Assembly: GCA_029248885.1 (NCBI GenBank)
Contig: JAQWIL010000003.1
Span: 54,403 to 118,402 of the forward strand
DNA from: Flavobacteriaceae bacterium
Lineage (GTDB): Bacteria > Bacteroidota > Bacteroidia > Flavobacteriales > Flavobacteriaceae
Length of the DNA stretch: 64,000 nt
Direction of reading: 5' to 3'
Part shown: positions 33,476 through 47,255 of the stretch, one piece after another
Position numbering within the stretch: position 1 is the first letter of the stretch
Layout of the letters: each line of letters opens with the position of its first letter
Program-made: the position numbers and the translations under genes
The notes under the pieces: generated by a model
The model's input: the letters and a program-made list of their open reading frames with translations, nothing else
Told to the model about the DNA's origin: nothing
The model's database searches: none

Positions 33476-35832
33476 GTCTCTTCGGTTTCTCGAATTTGCT
33501 TGACTTTGACATTATTATCGCCAAATCGATAGCTGAGAGACAATTTTACTTGGGGTGGTCTGAAACTCCAATTCATTTGTTGCCTGTAGTTTGCGTCAGG
33601 GTTTTCAGTTAAAAACTGCCAATCTTGCGTGTCCAATATATTTTCGGCCTGTAAAGAGAGGGTATAAGCATTAAACTTCTTTTGTAAACCTATATTTAAT
33701 GATCCGTTTGGGTCTAATGTGCTAATACCAAAAAATGATTTAGAATTATAATAACCCCAAAGCTGTATGGAAAAGTCTTCGTTTAAGCTAATAGTGTTAT
33801 TGATATTCAATCTATAGTTTAAGGTCTGCAAGTCATATGTTCCCAAATCGTTATCATTTTGGATATCTATATGAGAAACTGTTGTGAACAATCTCAAATT
33901 CCAATCTGGAATTGGAAAAAAAGAATAACTTACAATAGCAGTTATCGTTTTTTGTTTGTCTATATTTTGCGGTGTAATAGTTATGAATCCTGTTTGTTGA
34001 TTCACTTTAGGTTGAAAACGAGCAATCAAGTCAGTTTCATTAGCATATTGTAAGTTAAGATTAATGGATTTAAATCGATAATCCACCTGAATATTATTTG
34101 TATATGATGGTTTTAGCTCCACGTTTCCTTGAAAAGCTTGATCGAGATCTACAAAAAATAAAAAAGGTGCCATATCCGTGAAAGCTGGACGGTTTATCCT
34201 ACGGTTCACAGAAAGATTTATATTATTAAAGTCGTTGATTTTATAAGATAAAAATAGCGACGGAAAGAAATCTTTATAGGTTCTGTCTACTAAATTTTCC
34301 TTTGTTAAATTTGAAAAAATTTTAGAAGTAGCATATTCAAATCTTAATCCTGCTTGAACTTTAATATTCTCGCTTAGATCGCTTTGTACTTGTGAATAAA
34401 TGGCAGAGATATTCTCATCCAATTGGCTGTCTGTTGAAAAGGATTCGTTAGCAACAGAATTTTCAAAAAAGTTCGTTTTATTTTGATATGAGTTTATAAT
34501 ATGTTTAACTCCTGAATTGAAGGTAATCTTTTCGTCCCAATTAGTTTCAAGATCAATGCTGTTTGCGAATATCTCAAAAGGGGAGTTTTTTGTCGTTTGT
34601 AGATTTAGTTTCTCTGTCCCTGTAGGCTCATTAATGGATATTGAATAATAAACTGGCTGTTTATTTGAATATTGTAGATAATCACTAATAAAATCAATTT
34701 TTGTTTCTTTAAATCGATATGATGCACTAACACCCATTTGAGCATTTTTCCAATAGTTATCCTCAGTAGTATAATAATTATCATCAAAATTCACTTCATC
34801 TAATTCAGAGAGATATTTTTCTTCTATCATTTTATATGAATTTTCATACCCTGAAACAGTTAGAGCTAAGGTGAGTTTTTCGGAAAATTCATAATCGTAC
34901 CCAAACCTTATGTTTTGCACAACTCTTGTATTATCTCGTTTGGCTTGAAGATATGTTTCATTGGGGACACCATCGATCTCTATATTTCTGGTCATATCAA
35001 AAGTTATGGGGAATTTGCTATTTATAATGGAATAGTTAAATGCGAGGTTGGATTTTTTACTATTGACATTAAAATTCAAGTTAACATCTTCACTTGTTTT
35101 ACCTTTTGCTGTGCCCAAAGAGGATGCAATATTACCATTGTAGCCGTCATCTGCATTTTTCTTTAATTCTATATTGATAAAACCTGCATTGCCCTCAGCA
35201 TCAAATTTTGAGGGAGGCGTGGTTATAAGCTCGATTGATGTTGCATTTTCTGAACGTAATCCATTTAGATATTGTACGATTGCACTGGCTGGCATGTAGC
35301 TCATTTTTCCATTAATCATTACATTAACTCCAGTTTTCCCCAGCATTGTAATCGATTCATTTTGACGATCTACAATAATACCAGGTGTTCGCTCTAAAAC
35401 ATCTAAAATAGATGATCCAGAAGTAGAAGCATCATCTTCTAAATTAATTATAGCTCTGTCTATTTTTCGTATAAATGGAATTTTTTTCGCGGTTACCTTT
35501 ACGTCATCAAGCGCATATGCGGCCTCAAATAGAACTATGCTACCAAGATCAATGGAGTTATTATCAATTTCCAAGTCTGAAATCACCATTGGCTCAAAAC
35601 CCATACTGATAATTTGTATTTGAACAACTCCAGTTTGGCTTGTTTCAAGTGTAAACATTCCATTTTCATCTGTTAATGTTCGATCTGATGATGATTGTTC
35701 ATCGGAAAGGATTAATAGAATATCTGCATAAGGAACAGCCAGTTTACTTTCATCATAAACCGTTCCAGTGATGAGTGATTGAGCAGAAATAAAACAACAT
35801 GATAATTGAAATAAATAAATAATAAATCTCAT
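33457..35832 (-). CDS. Outer membrane beta-barrel receptor (TonB-dependent-like, OMP_b-brl_3 type)
   Basis: About 790 residues. I start at MRFIIYLFQLSCCFISAQ, a good signal peptide; an upstream ATG would run into glpF. A carboxypeptidase-regulatory-like domain (ITGTVYDESKLAVPYADIL, about 20-105) is followed by a plug-like domain (SSILDVLERTPGIIVDR, VNVMINGKMSYM) and a long barrel with aromatic-ended strands. It looks like a TonB-linked transporter without a SusD partner. It is the last gene of the MFS-GH97-glp operon, only eight bases after glpF, so it may import the same substrate. Confidence 0.8.
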   Translation of the reverse strand: MRFIIYLFQLSCCFISAQSLITGTVYDESKLAVPYADILLILSDEQSSSDRTLTDENGMFTLETSQTGVVQIQIISMGFEPMVISDLEIDNNSIDLGSIVLFEAAYALDDVKVTAKKIPFIRKIDRAIINLEDDASTSGSSILDVLERTPGIIVDRQNESITMLGKTGVNVMINGKMSYMPASAIVQYLNGLRSENATSIELITTPPSKFDAEGNAGFINIELKKNADDGYNGNIASSLGTAKGKTSEDVNLNFNVNSKKSNLAFNYSIINSKFPITFDMTRNIEIDGVPNETYLQAKRDNTRVVQNIRFGYDYEFSEKLTLALTVSGYENSYKMIEEKYLSELDEVNFDDNYYTTEDNYWKNAQMGVSASYRFKETKIDFISDYLQYSNKQPVYYSISINEPTGTEKLNLQTTKNSPFEIFANSIDLETNWDEKITFNSGVKHIINSYQNKTNFFENSVANESFSTDSQLDENISAIYSQVQSDLSENIKVQAGLRFEYATSKIFSNLTKENLVDRTYKDFFPSLFLSYKINDFNNINLSVNRRINRPAFTDMAPFLFFVDLDQAFQGNVELKPSYTNNIQVDYRFKSINLNLQYANETDLIARFQPKVNQQTGFITITPQNIDKQKTITAIVSYSFFPIPDWNLRLFTTVSHIDIQNDNDLGTYDLQTLNYRLNINNTISLNEDFSIQLWGYYNSKSFFGISTLDPNGSLNIGLQKKFNAYTLSLQAENILDTQDWQFLTENPDANYRQQMNWSFRPPQVKLSLSYRFGDNNVKVKQIRETEETKRMSL

Positions 35833-35840
35833 ATAAAAAA

Positions 35841-36587
35841 TTAAAAGAAGTTTGTATATAAAACTCCAGCTATGGCTCCACCAAATAAAGGAGCGAATAC
35901 GGGTATCCAAGCATACGGCCAGTCTGGCTTTGCCTTTTTACCTCTTAATAAGGTGTAAATGATTCGAGGGCCTAGATCTCGAGCGGGATTAATCGCATAA
36001 CCCGTTGTTCCACCCAAAGCCATACCAATCAGCCAAACAAGTACACCCACAGGAAAAGCGTCCATCGAACCAATTCCGTACTGCACCTGTTCTACACCAT
36101 CAATTTCCAAAAAAGGGCTGGCGATAAAAAATATTAGAAAAACAAGCATGAACGTACCAACACTCTCACTGATAAAATTATTCGTCGTGTTTCTTATGGC
36201 AGGACCCGTAGAAAAACAACCCTTGATTATTCCCTCGTCTTCAGTGGAGTCGATATGATCTTTATAAAAAAGATATGCCATAACAGCACCAGCCATGGCA
36301 CCCAAAAATTGAGCAAGAATATAAGCTGGTACTTGGGACCATGCAAACTTATTGGCAGCGGCTAGGCCAACTGTTACTGCGGGATTGAGGTGAGCACCGC
36401 TGTACTCTCCCGAAACGATAACTCCAAAAAATACCGCAAACCCCCACGCAGTTGTGATTAAAATCCATTTTCCTGTTGCACTTGATCCAGATGCAAGGGT
36501 GTGTTGTAATGAGACATTGGCAATGACGCCAATCCCTAAAAACAGAAGAACAAAGGTTCCTAAAAACTCTGATAAAAAAGGTGTCAT
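35841..36587 (-). CDS. glpF: Glycerol uptake facilitator
   Basis: 248-residue aquaporin-family channel with six helices. Both pore NPA boxes are present: GAHLNPAVTVG and YAINPARDLGPR. The Asp after the second NPAR is the mark of glycerol facilitators rather than water-only channels. It lets glycerol cross the inner membrane, and GlpK and GlpD are encoded directly upstream in the same operon. Confidence 0.92.
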   Translation of the reverse strand: MTPFLSEFLGTFVLLFLGIGVIANVSLQHTLASGSSATGKWILITTAWGFAVFFGVIVSGEYSGAHLNPAVTVGLAAANKFAWSQVPAYILAQFLGAMAGAVMAYLFYKDHIDSTEDEGIIKGCFSTGPAIRNTTNNFISESVGTFMLVFLIFFIASPFLEIDGVEQVQYGIGSMDAFPVGVLVWLIGMALGGTTGYAINPARDLGPRIIYTLLRGKKAKPDWPYAWIPVFAPLFGGAIAGVLYTNFF

Positions 36588-36599
36588 ATGTTTTTTGAT

Positions 36600-38150
36600 T
36601 TAGTTTATTATATATTTTTCAGCAACCTGCTTAAACTCTCGCAACTCCTTTTGAACCCACTCTTGGCCATATGCGAGCTCTTCAGCCATAATTTTTGCAA
36701 CCTTGGGTGCGATTTCAATGGTTTCTTTAGCATCTATAAAGAGGCACCGACTTCGTCTAGCCAATATATCTTCTAATCGAATTGCCATTTCCTCTCGTAT
36801 TCCCCATAAAATTTGATTTTTTGAAAGATAAAAATTATTTCCCAATGATCTATTACCGGTAGATGAATCTATTGTTAATATATCTTCAGAGAAGCAACCA
36901 TATATACGCAATGGGTTTTTATTTGTGATCGATGAGTCAAATCCATCAAGTTTGATTTCCGCTGATTTACTACGACGATTTTCAATTTCCCCAACCGATT
37001 GCACAATATCAATTGCGTCCTCTGCCATTTTCCGATAAGTCGTCCATTTCCCTCCAGTTATTGAAACCAAACCGGATTGGCTAACGACGATAGAGTGGTT
37101 TCTAGAAATGTCTTTTGTTTTGTCATTTTTTTTTGCAACTAAAGGTCTTAATCCGCTAAACACACTCAAAATATCTTTCCTTGATGGTTGTTTTTTTAAA
37201 TATTCACCAATGGTTTTTAAAATATAGTCGATTTCCTCAGACATTGGGGTGGGGTTGTCTTCAATGGAATCGACCAAATAGTCTGTTGTCCCAACCAAGA
37301 GCTTATCGTGCCAAGGAATGGAAAACAGAACGCGACCATCAAATGTTTGTGGGACGAGAACAGCGTGGTTTCCAAGCATAAATTTTTGATCTAAAACGAT
37401 ATGCGTACCCTGGCTTGGTACAATATTACTTTTGATATCTGGCTGATCCATTTGCTGAATATGGTTAGAAAAAACACCAGTTGCATTCAAAACGACTTTA
37501 GCATCAATTTTATATTCTTTTCCACTCACGTTGTCCTTAGCAATTACACCACAGACTCTCCCTTTTACCTTAACGATGGAGCTGACAGAGCAGTAGTTGA
37601 TTACAGTAGCGCCACTAGAAACAGCCGAACGAGCAAGACTAATGGCAAGTCGCGTATCATTAAATTGAGCATCCCAGTAGGCAATACCTCCAACTAGATG
37701 ATTGTCATTTAGGTTTGGTAAAAGCGTTCGTGTTTTTTTTCGACTTAATAAAACGGTAGATTCAATCCTTTTTTTACCAGCCAGCAGATCATATAAAATC
37801 AACCCAAACCCATAAAATAGCAGGCGCCACCATGAATATACAGGAATAATAAAGCTCATTTTATGCACCAAATGTGGTGCGTTTTTTAATAGAATACCTC
37901 GTTCTCTTAGTGCTTGAAATACAAGGCGGATATTTCCTTGCTTTAGGTATCTTACTCCTCCATGAATAAGCTTGGTACTTTTTGAAGAAGTCCCTTTTGC
38001 AAAGTCACTTTTTTCAAGCAATAGAGTTTTGTGCCCTCGGCTGGCTCCATCTAGTGCAGCACCCAAGCCCGAAGCACCACCCCCAATGATAACAATGTCC
38101 CATGGCTCTTTAGCAGTTTTGATTGCATTGATTTGATCAGTTCTATTCAT
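36600..38150 (-). CDS. glpD: Glycerol-3-phosphate dehydrogenase (FAD)
   Basis: 516 residues. IVIIGGGASGLGAALDGASR is the FAD-binding dinucleotide loop, GTSSKSTKLIHGGVRYL the GlpD signature, and LFSIPWHDKLLVGTTD and SITGGKWTTYRKMAED are later conserved segments. It oxidises glycerol 3-phosphate to dihydroxyacetone phosphate at the inner membrane and passes electrons to quinone. I start at MNRTDQINAI, which overlaps glpK by eight bases; an earlier in-frame ATG would lie deeper inside glpK. Confidence 0.92.
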   Translation of the reverse strand: MNRTDQINAIKTAKEPWDIVIIGGGASGLGAALDGASRGHKTLLLEKSDFAKGTSSKSTKLIHGGVRYLKQGNIRLVFQALRERGILLKNAPHLVHKMSFIIPVYSWWRLLFYGFGLILYDLLAGKKRIESTVLLSRKKTRTLLPNLNDNHLVGGIAYWDAQFNDTRLAISLARSAVSSGATVINYCSVSSIVKVKGRVCGVIAKDNVSGKEYKIDAKVVLNATGVFSNHIQQMDQPDIKSNIVPSQGTHIVLDQKFMLGNHAVLVPQTFDGRVLFSIPWHDKLLVGTTDYLVDSIEDNPTPMSEEIDYILKTIGEYLKKQPSRKDILSVFSGLRPLVAKKNDKTKDISRNHSIVVSQSGLVSITGGKWTTYRKMAEDAIDIVQSVGEIENRRSKSAEIKLDGFDSSITNKNPLRIYGCFSEDILTIDSSTGNRSLGNNFYLSKNQILWGIREEMAIRLEDILARRSRCLFIDAKETIEIAPKVAKIMAEELAYGQEWVQKELREFKQVAEKYIIN

Positions 38151-39627
38151 CTTTATTGAGTAAAACCTGAATTCTTTGATTCCAAAGTGCAATCATTTGA
38201 TTTGTATAGTCTTTATCTGAATCTGGATTGAATTGGGCATTTTCTTTCCATAAATTTTGAATTTCTTCTTGGTTTTTCCAAAACCCAACGGCTAAACCAG
38301 CAAAAAAAGCAGCTCCAAGAGCGGTCGTTTCAGTGATTTCAGGGCGAACTACTTTGGTATTCAATACGTTTGCTTGAATTTGGAGTAAAAGATTGTTTTG
38401 AGATGCACCACCATCTACTTTAAGAACCGAAAAATTTGTGTTTGCATCTTTTTGCATGGCACTGACCAATTCATACGATCGTAAAGCAATCGCTTCCAAG
38501 GCCGCTCTAGCAATGTGCCCCTTTTTAGTACCTCTTGTAATTCCAAGTATTCCACCAGTTGCACTTGGCTCCCAATAGGGAGCTCCTAAGCCCGTTAGGG
38601 ATGGTAAAAAAGTAATTCCACCATTATCCGAAACGGTTTTTGCCAATGCTTCAATTTGGGAAGATTCAGTAACCATGTTCAATTCATCTCGCAACCATTG
38701 GATCAAAGCACCAGCGATAAACACACTTCCTTCAATTGCATAAGTAGTCTTATCTCCAATTTGATATCCAATCGTTGTCAGCATTTTATTCTTCGACTCA
38801 ATGGCTTTACTTCCTGTATTCATGATACAAAAACAGCCTGTACCATAGGTGTTTTTAACGTCACCAGACTCCCAGCACAACTGTCCAAAAAGTGCGGCTT
38901 GTTGATCACCAGCAATTCCAGAGATTGTTAATTTTTTGCCTAGGCTTTTCACACTAGTTTCTCCGACAACTTCTGAACAGCTGACGACCTTTGGTAAAAT
39001 TGCTTTTGGAATATCTAGAATTTCTAAAAGCTCATCATCCCAATCGAGAGTATGGATATTAAACAGTAGGGTTCTACTCGCATTTGTAACATCTGTTACA
39101 TGCGTTTTGCCATCGGTCAACTTCCAGATTAACCAACTGTCGACTGTTCCAAAGGCAAGATTTCCTTCATTGGCTTGTCTTTTCAGTTCAGGATCTTGGT
39201 CAAGAATCCATTTAATTTTTGTTCCTGAGAAATAAGGATCCAAGACCAGGCCAGTTTTCGCAGTAAAAGTCTCCTCGTGTTTTTGTTTTAACTCGGCACA
39301 AATCGAAGCGGTTCGGCGATCCTGCCAAACAATGGCGTTACCTACTGGCTCCCCAGTTTCTTTGTTCCAGATGATGGTTGTTTCCCGTTGGTTTGTGATG
39401 CCAATTGCTGCAATTTCTTCGTCATGCACACCAGTTTGTTTTATTAGATCTAGGATTGCTTTTTTTTGGGATTCCCAAATTTCATTTGCATCATGTTCAA
39501 CCCATCCGTTTTGCGGAAAAAATTGAGTAAACTCATTTTGAGCTACACCGATTTGGTGCCCTTTTTTATCAAACAAAATTGCACGCGAACTCGTAGTCCC
39601 TGCGTCTATAGCGATGATGTATTTCAT
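38143..39627 (-). CDS. glpK: Glycerol kinase
   Basis: 494 residues, FGGY family. IIAIDAGTTSSRAILFD is the phosphate-1 loop, IGITNQRETTIIWNKETG and IVWQDRRTA bind glycerol, ISGIAGDQQAALFGQ and NTYGTGCFCIMNTG are the central FGGY segments, and KVDGGASQNNLLLQ closes the ATP site. Makes glycerol 3-phosphate. First of three consecutive glp genes located downstream of two GH97 glycosidases. Confidence 0.95.
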   Translation of the reverse strand: MKYIIAIDAGTTSSRAILFDKKGHQIGVAQNEFTQFFPQNGWVEHDANEIWESQKKAILDLIKQTGVHDEEIAAIGITNQRETTIIWNKETGEPVGNAIVWQDRRTASICAELKQKHEETFTAKTGLVLDPYFSGTKIKWILDQDPELKRQANEGNLAFGTVDSWLIWKLTDGKTHVTDVTNASRTLLFNIHTLDWDDELLEILDIPKAILPKVVSCSEVVGETSVKSLGKKLTISGIAGDQQAALFGQLCWESGDVKNTYGTGCFCIMNTGSKAIESKNKMLTTIGYQIGDKTTYAIEGSVFIAGALIQWLRDELNMVTESSQIEALAKTVSDNGGITFLPSLTGLGAPYWEPSATGGILGITRGTKKGHIARAALEAIALRSYELVSAMQKDANTNFSVLKVDGGASQNNLLLQIQANVLNTKVVRPEITETTALGAAFFAGLAVGFWKNQEEIQNLWKENAQFNPDSDKDYTNQMIALWNQRIQVLLNKDE

Positions 39628-39678
39628 GTTCTACTTTCTTTACAATGTGAATGACTTCGAAAGTCTTATAGCGTGAAT

Positions 39679-41784
39679 TTATTTAATTTTTTCGAAAATA
39701 GCACCGAATCCACCTCCAGAAGCTAGATATACTTTAAGGGTGTCTGTTTGCTTAATAATTTTGTTTTCTATTTCAATTGCATAAGGGTTAGTATTCCAAT
39801 GTGCATCTTTACTGTCTCTGTATATCGTCATACTATAAGACTGGTTTTTGTCAAGGAAACTCAAATCGATTTCTAGATCTCTCGGATTTTCATCATTGAC
39901 CGCACCCAAATACCAATTTTCGTTTTCTTTTGCAGTTTTTGCCCAAACTACATAATCACCAACCTCACCTTGTAACGGGATACTTTGTTCCCAATCAACA
40001 GCTACATCCTTTATAAATTGTAGCCAGTCTAGGTGTTGTTCATAATTTTCAGGGAGATCACATGCCATTTGAATAGGAGAGGGTATAACTACATACTGCC
40101 CCAATTGCTGAGCAATTGTTGATCGTGCTTTATTATCACTGTTAGGGCCCAATTTTGTTTCAAGTTTAACCAGACCGGGGGTATAATCCATTGGTCCACT
40201 CAAAAAACGAGTAAAAGCCATTGTGGCTAGGTGGTCAACAGAATTTCCTCCCTCAATACTCCAGGCGTTAAACTCTTGTCCTCTAGCTCCTTCACGAGTG
40301 ATCCAATTTGGCCATGTACGCTCAAGCCCCGTGCCCTTTATCGGTTCGTGTGTGTTGACAGCGACCTGGTAATTAGCTGCTTTTTGAACAGCGTTGTTGT
40401 AATGATTGACCATCCATTGCCCATGGTGATACTCTCCTTTTGGAATTAACGGACCAACATACCCTGATTTAACAACATGAATGTCTAGCGATTGCATTAG
40501 AGCATAAGCTTTATCCATTTGCTTCTCATATGTTCGAGGAGCGGCTGATGTCTCATGATGCATAACTAGGCTTACTCCCTTGCTTTTCGCATATTCTTGC
40601 AACATTTCAATGTCATAATCTGGATAAGGGGTTACAAAATCAAAAACACCTTCCCGATCCTCAAATCCAATCCAATATTCCCAACCAGTATTCCAGCCTT
40701 CAACCAAAACACCGTCAAATCCATGTTTTGCTGCAAAATCGATATACCTTTTCGTGTTTTTATTTGTTGCTCCGTGTTTTCCGTGAGCATTTCCATGATC
40801 TGTCCAAGTGCCCATATCTTGTGTCATTCCATAATCCCAAGTACTTTTTCCCATATGCATTTCCCACCAAATCCCGATGTATTTATGAGGGGAGAACCAA
40901 TCACGAATGTCTCCAAGTTCGTTGGGTTCATTAAGATCATACATAAGGTTTGAACTCAACAAATCGGTTGCTTTTTTTCCAATAATTCCCATTCTCCATG
41001 GGGTTTTGAAAGGGGTAGGGATGGTAGCTTTGTTGCCATCTGCTCGACCAGTTAAAGAGCTGACAAATGAAGTCTCTCCAGTCTTTTTTAATGTCATTCC
41101 GCTATAATTTACTAATGCAGCTTCATGTAAACTCAGGTGGGTGCCATCATCAAAAATAAATGTTACTGGGGTAGCTACACTGTTTTCAACAATATGAGTT
41201 TGTGCCAAATTTGGGTGATTTACTTTACTCAAGGCGTTGATTTCACTTGCTCTTGTTTTGTTGTAGAGGTGCTCGTAGATTTCCCAATCTCCAGGGATCC
41301 AATATGACATCGGATCTTCATCAAAATTAAATTCACTGTGCTCATTTGATACAATCAACTCCTTTTCTTTTTGTTGAGGTATGACATATCGAAAGGCGAA
41401 TCCGTCATCTGCTGCCCTAAAAACAATATCAATTAGACGACCACTTTCAATATGCTTTAGATGAAGTGATAGTTGGTTGTGTTTTGAAGAAATAAACTGA
41501 TTTAAACCCCACTGCATTTCATAATCCTGAACAATGGTTTCCTTTTTTGATGATACAATTTCGAATCCGTTCATCATATCATCTGCGTTTGCAAACTCGA
41601 AACCTAGCTTAGAGGGTTTAATATAACTCTTGCCATTGAACGAAACGGAATAAAGAAGTTGTCCATTTTCATCAATGTAAGTACTGATTTGTAATTCACC
41701 ATTTGGACTAGATAGTGTATGATCTGAACCACAAGATGAGCAAATTAGTGTAATGAATATAAAATAAGTGAGTAGTTTATTCAT
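39679..41784 (-). CDS. GH97 alpha-glucosidase-type lipoprotein
   Basis: 701 residues with lipoprotein signal ITLICSSCG. GH97 layout: N-terminal beta-sandwich (to about 280), catalytic TIM barrel with KYIGIWWEMHMG and DGVLVEGWNTGWEYW, and a C-terminal beta domain. MHHETS (about residue 407) and VNTHEP plus REGARGQE correspond to SusB Glu439, Glu508, Glu526 and Glu532. These mark the inverting, calcium-dependent alpha-glucosidase branch and not the retaining alpha-galactosidases. Outer-membrane or periplasmic. Tandem paralogue of the next gene upstream, five bases apart. Confidence 0.9.
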   Translation of the reverse strand: MNKLLTYFIFITLICSSCGSDHTLSSPNGELQISTYIDENGQLLYSVSFNGKSYIKPSKLGFEFANADDMMNGFEIVSSKKETIVQDYEMQWGLNQFISSKHNQLSLHLKHIESGRLIDIVFRAADDGFAFRYVIPQQKEKELIVSNEHSEFNFDEDPMSYWIPGDWEIYEHLYNKTRASEINALSKVNHPNLAQTHIVENSVATPVTFIFDDGTHLSLHEAALVNYSGMTLKKTGETSFVSSLTGRADGNKATIPTPFKTPWRMGIIGKKATDLLSSNLMYDLNEPNELGDIRDWFSPHKYIGIWWEMHMGKSTWDYGMTQDMGTWTDHGNAHGKHGATNKNTKRYIDFAAKHGFDGVLVEGWNTGWEYWIGFEDREGVFDFVTPYPDYDIEMLQEYAKSKGVSLVMHHETSAAPRTYEKQMDKAYALMQSLDIHVVKSGYVGPLIPKGEYHHGQWMVNHYNNAVQKAANYQVAVNTHEPIKGTGLERTWPNWITREGARGQEFNAWSIEGGNSVDHLATMAFTRFLSGPMDYTPGLVKLETKLGPNSDNKARSTIAQQLGQYVVIPSPIQMACDLPENYEQHLDWLQFIKDVAVDWEQSIPLQGEVGDYVVWAKTAKENENWYLGAVNDENPRDLEIDLSFLDKNQSYSMTIYRDSKDAHWNTNPYAIEIENKIIKQTDTLKVYLASGGGFGAIFEKIK

Positions 41785-41789
41785 TAGAA

Positions 41790-45783
<3,994 letters not shown>

Positions 45784-45787
<4 letters not shown>

Positions 45788-47139
45788 TTTTGAACAATTC
45801 TTAAAGAAGATAACCCACCTAAAATAAGAAAAACGCCACCCAATAAAACGACGTTTACAGGGTTTTCTCCCAACAAATCATAAAGACCAAACTGAATAGT
45901 AACGATTTGTATGATCATAGGAATAACAATAAACATATTAAAGATTCCCATATAAACACCCATTTTGTTTTTAGGTATAGATTTGGCAACGATTTGATAC
46001 GGCATTGACATCATGGATGCCCAAGTTATTCCTAAAGCGATAGCGTATAAATATATCTGCGAAATAATAATTTTCCCATTCCCAAAAGGGTTTGATATGG
46101 ATAAAATCTCGACTTGATCGCTTAAATTAGGAATCATCAAAAGTCCAATTCCTCCAATGATAAGGCTGATACAGTGTAGAACTTTTGCCCCCAAATGACG
46201 CGCAATTGGAATCATAGCAAAAGCAACAAATACACAAACAATATTATACGTTCCGTTTAGGTTTCCAGTCAGCAGTTGGGCTTGTGCGAAATATGGGGAT
46301 GCTTGATCAGTTGTGTTGTATAGAGATAGAGACAAACATGAAGTGAGGTATTGCCAATAACAAAACATTGCGTACCATGAAAAAAACATGACTGGTATGA
46401 GCTGTTTCATAGGGGTTGGCATTTCAAACAATGCACTCACAATATCATTCCATGTTCTCTGGACAATTCGACCTTCATTTTTTTGTACTTTCAACTTCTT
46501 TTCTTCAGCTTTACTGGGGGGTATTTCAGAAGTGGTAAGAACCGTAACTAAAATCGTGATTAAAGATGCTGCTGCTCCAACAAAAAAGGCATAGTAAGTC
46601 ACAAGAGGAATTCCGTTAGCTAACTTGTCATTCATAGTTAAAAATCCAAGCATCACTAGAATTGCAGGAGTAAAGTTAGCAAGTGTAATTCCCAAACCTG
46701 TAAAAAAACTTTGAATTAGAAATCCAAATGAGTACTGCTTTTCTGGAAGTTTATCTGAAACAAAGGCTCGATATGGCTCTAAGGCGATATTGTTTGCGGC
46801 ATCAAGAATCCAGAGTAATCCAGCTGCCATCCATATCGTTGAGGAAAAGGGCATGAGAACAAGCGATATACTTGCAACAATTGCTCCAATTAAAAAAAAT
46901 GGTTTTCGCCGACCCCACTTTGGGCTCCAAGTGCCATCACTGATTGCGCCGATAATTGGCTGAACAATAAGCCCTGTTACTGGCCCAGCTAGCCAAAGAA
47001 TAGGCAGTTCTGATTCCTCGGCCCCTAAATATTTATATATGGGGCTCATATTACTTTGTTGCAAACCAAAACTAAATTGAATTCCGAAAAACCCAATATT
47101 CATATTGATTATTTGCCAAAAGTTTAATGATTTTTTCAT
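45784..47139 (-). CDS. MFS sugar transporter (SLC45/maltose-sucrose type)
   Basis: 451 residues and twelve hydrophobic helices. GLQQSNMSPIYKYLGA and SDGTWSPKWGRRKPFFLIG (the RxGRRKP loop between helices 2 and 3) place it with SLC45-like proton/disaccharide symporters that are common beside SusB-type enzymes in Bacteroidota. It would import a disaccharide-sized glucoside over the inner membrane. It is the first gene of the operon that runs to 33457 and is preceded by a LacI-type operator about 65 bases upstream of the ATG. Confidence 0.88.
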
Positions 47140-47204
47140 TTCTTTAATATAAACAAACTATCAAAAAAAAATATTTAGCTAACATTAAACTATAACAATA
47201 TCAA

Positions 47205-47219
47205 ACTAAAACGTTTTCG
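47205..47219. promoter_or_regulatory. LacI-family operator upstream of the MFS-GH97-glp operon
   Basis: Read toward the MFS gene on the minus strand this is CGAAAACGTTTTAGT, centred on the palindrome AAAACGTTTT with the central CG typical of LacI-family operators. Exactly the same 15 bases, in the same orientation to its gene, occur at 60911-60925 before lacI. The gap to the MFS ATG is 65 bases. An inverted repeat TATAACCT/AGGTTATA (47221-47260) lies next to it. Confidence 0.75.
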
Positions 47220-47255
47220 ATATAACCTAATTTTTAAAAAAGTTTAATAATGAGG

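Noticed and set aside
39628..39678. Terminator or promoter between glpK and the GH97 gene
   Set aside because: Only a 5-bp stem (GACTT/AAGTC) is present with no T tract and no TAnnTTTG box, so the genes are treated as one operon.
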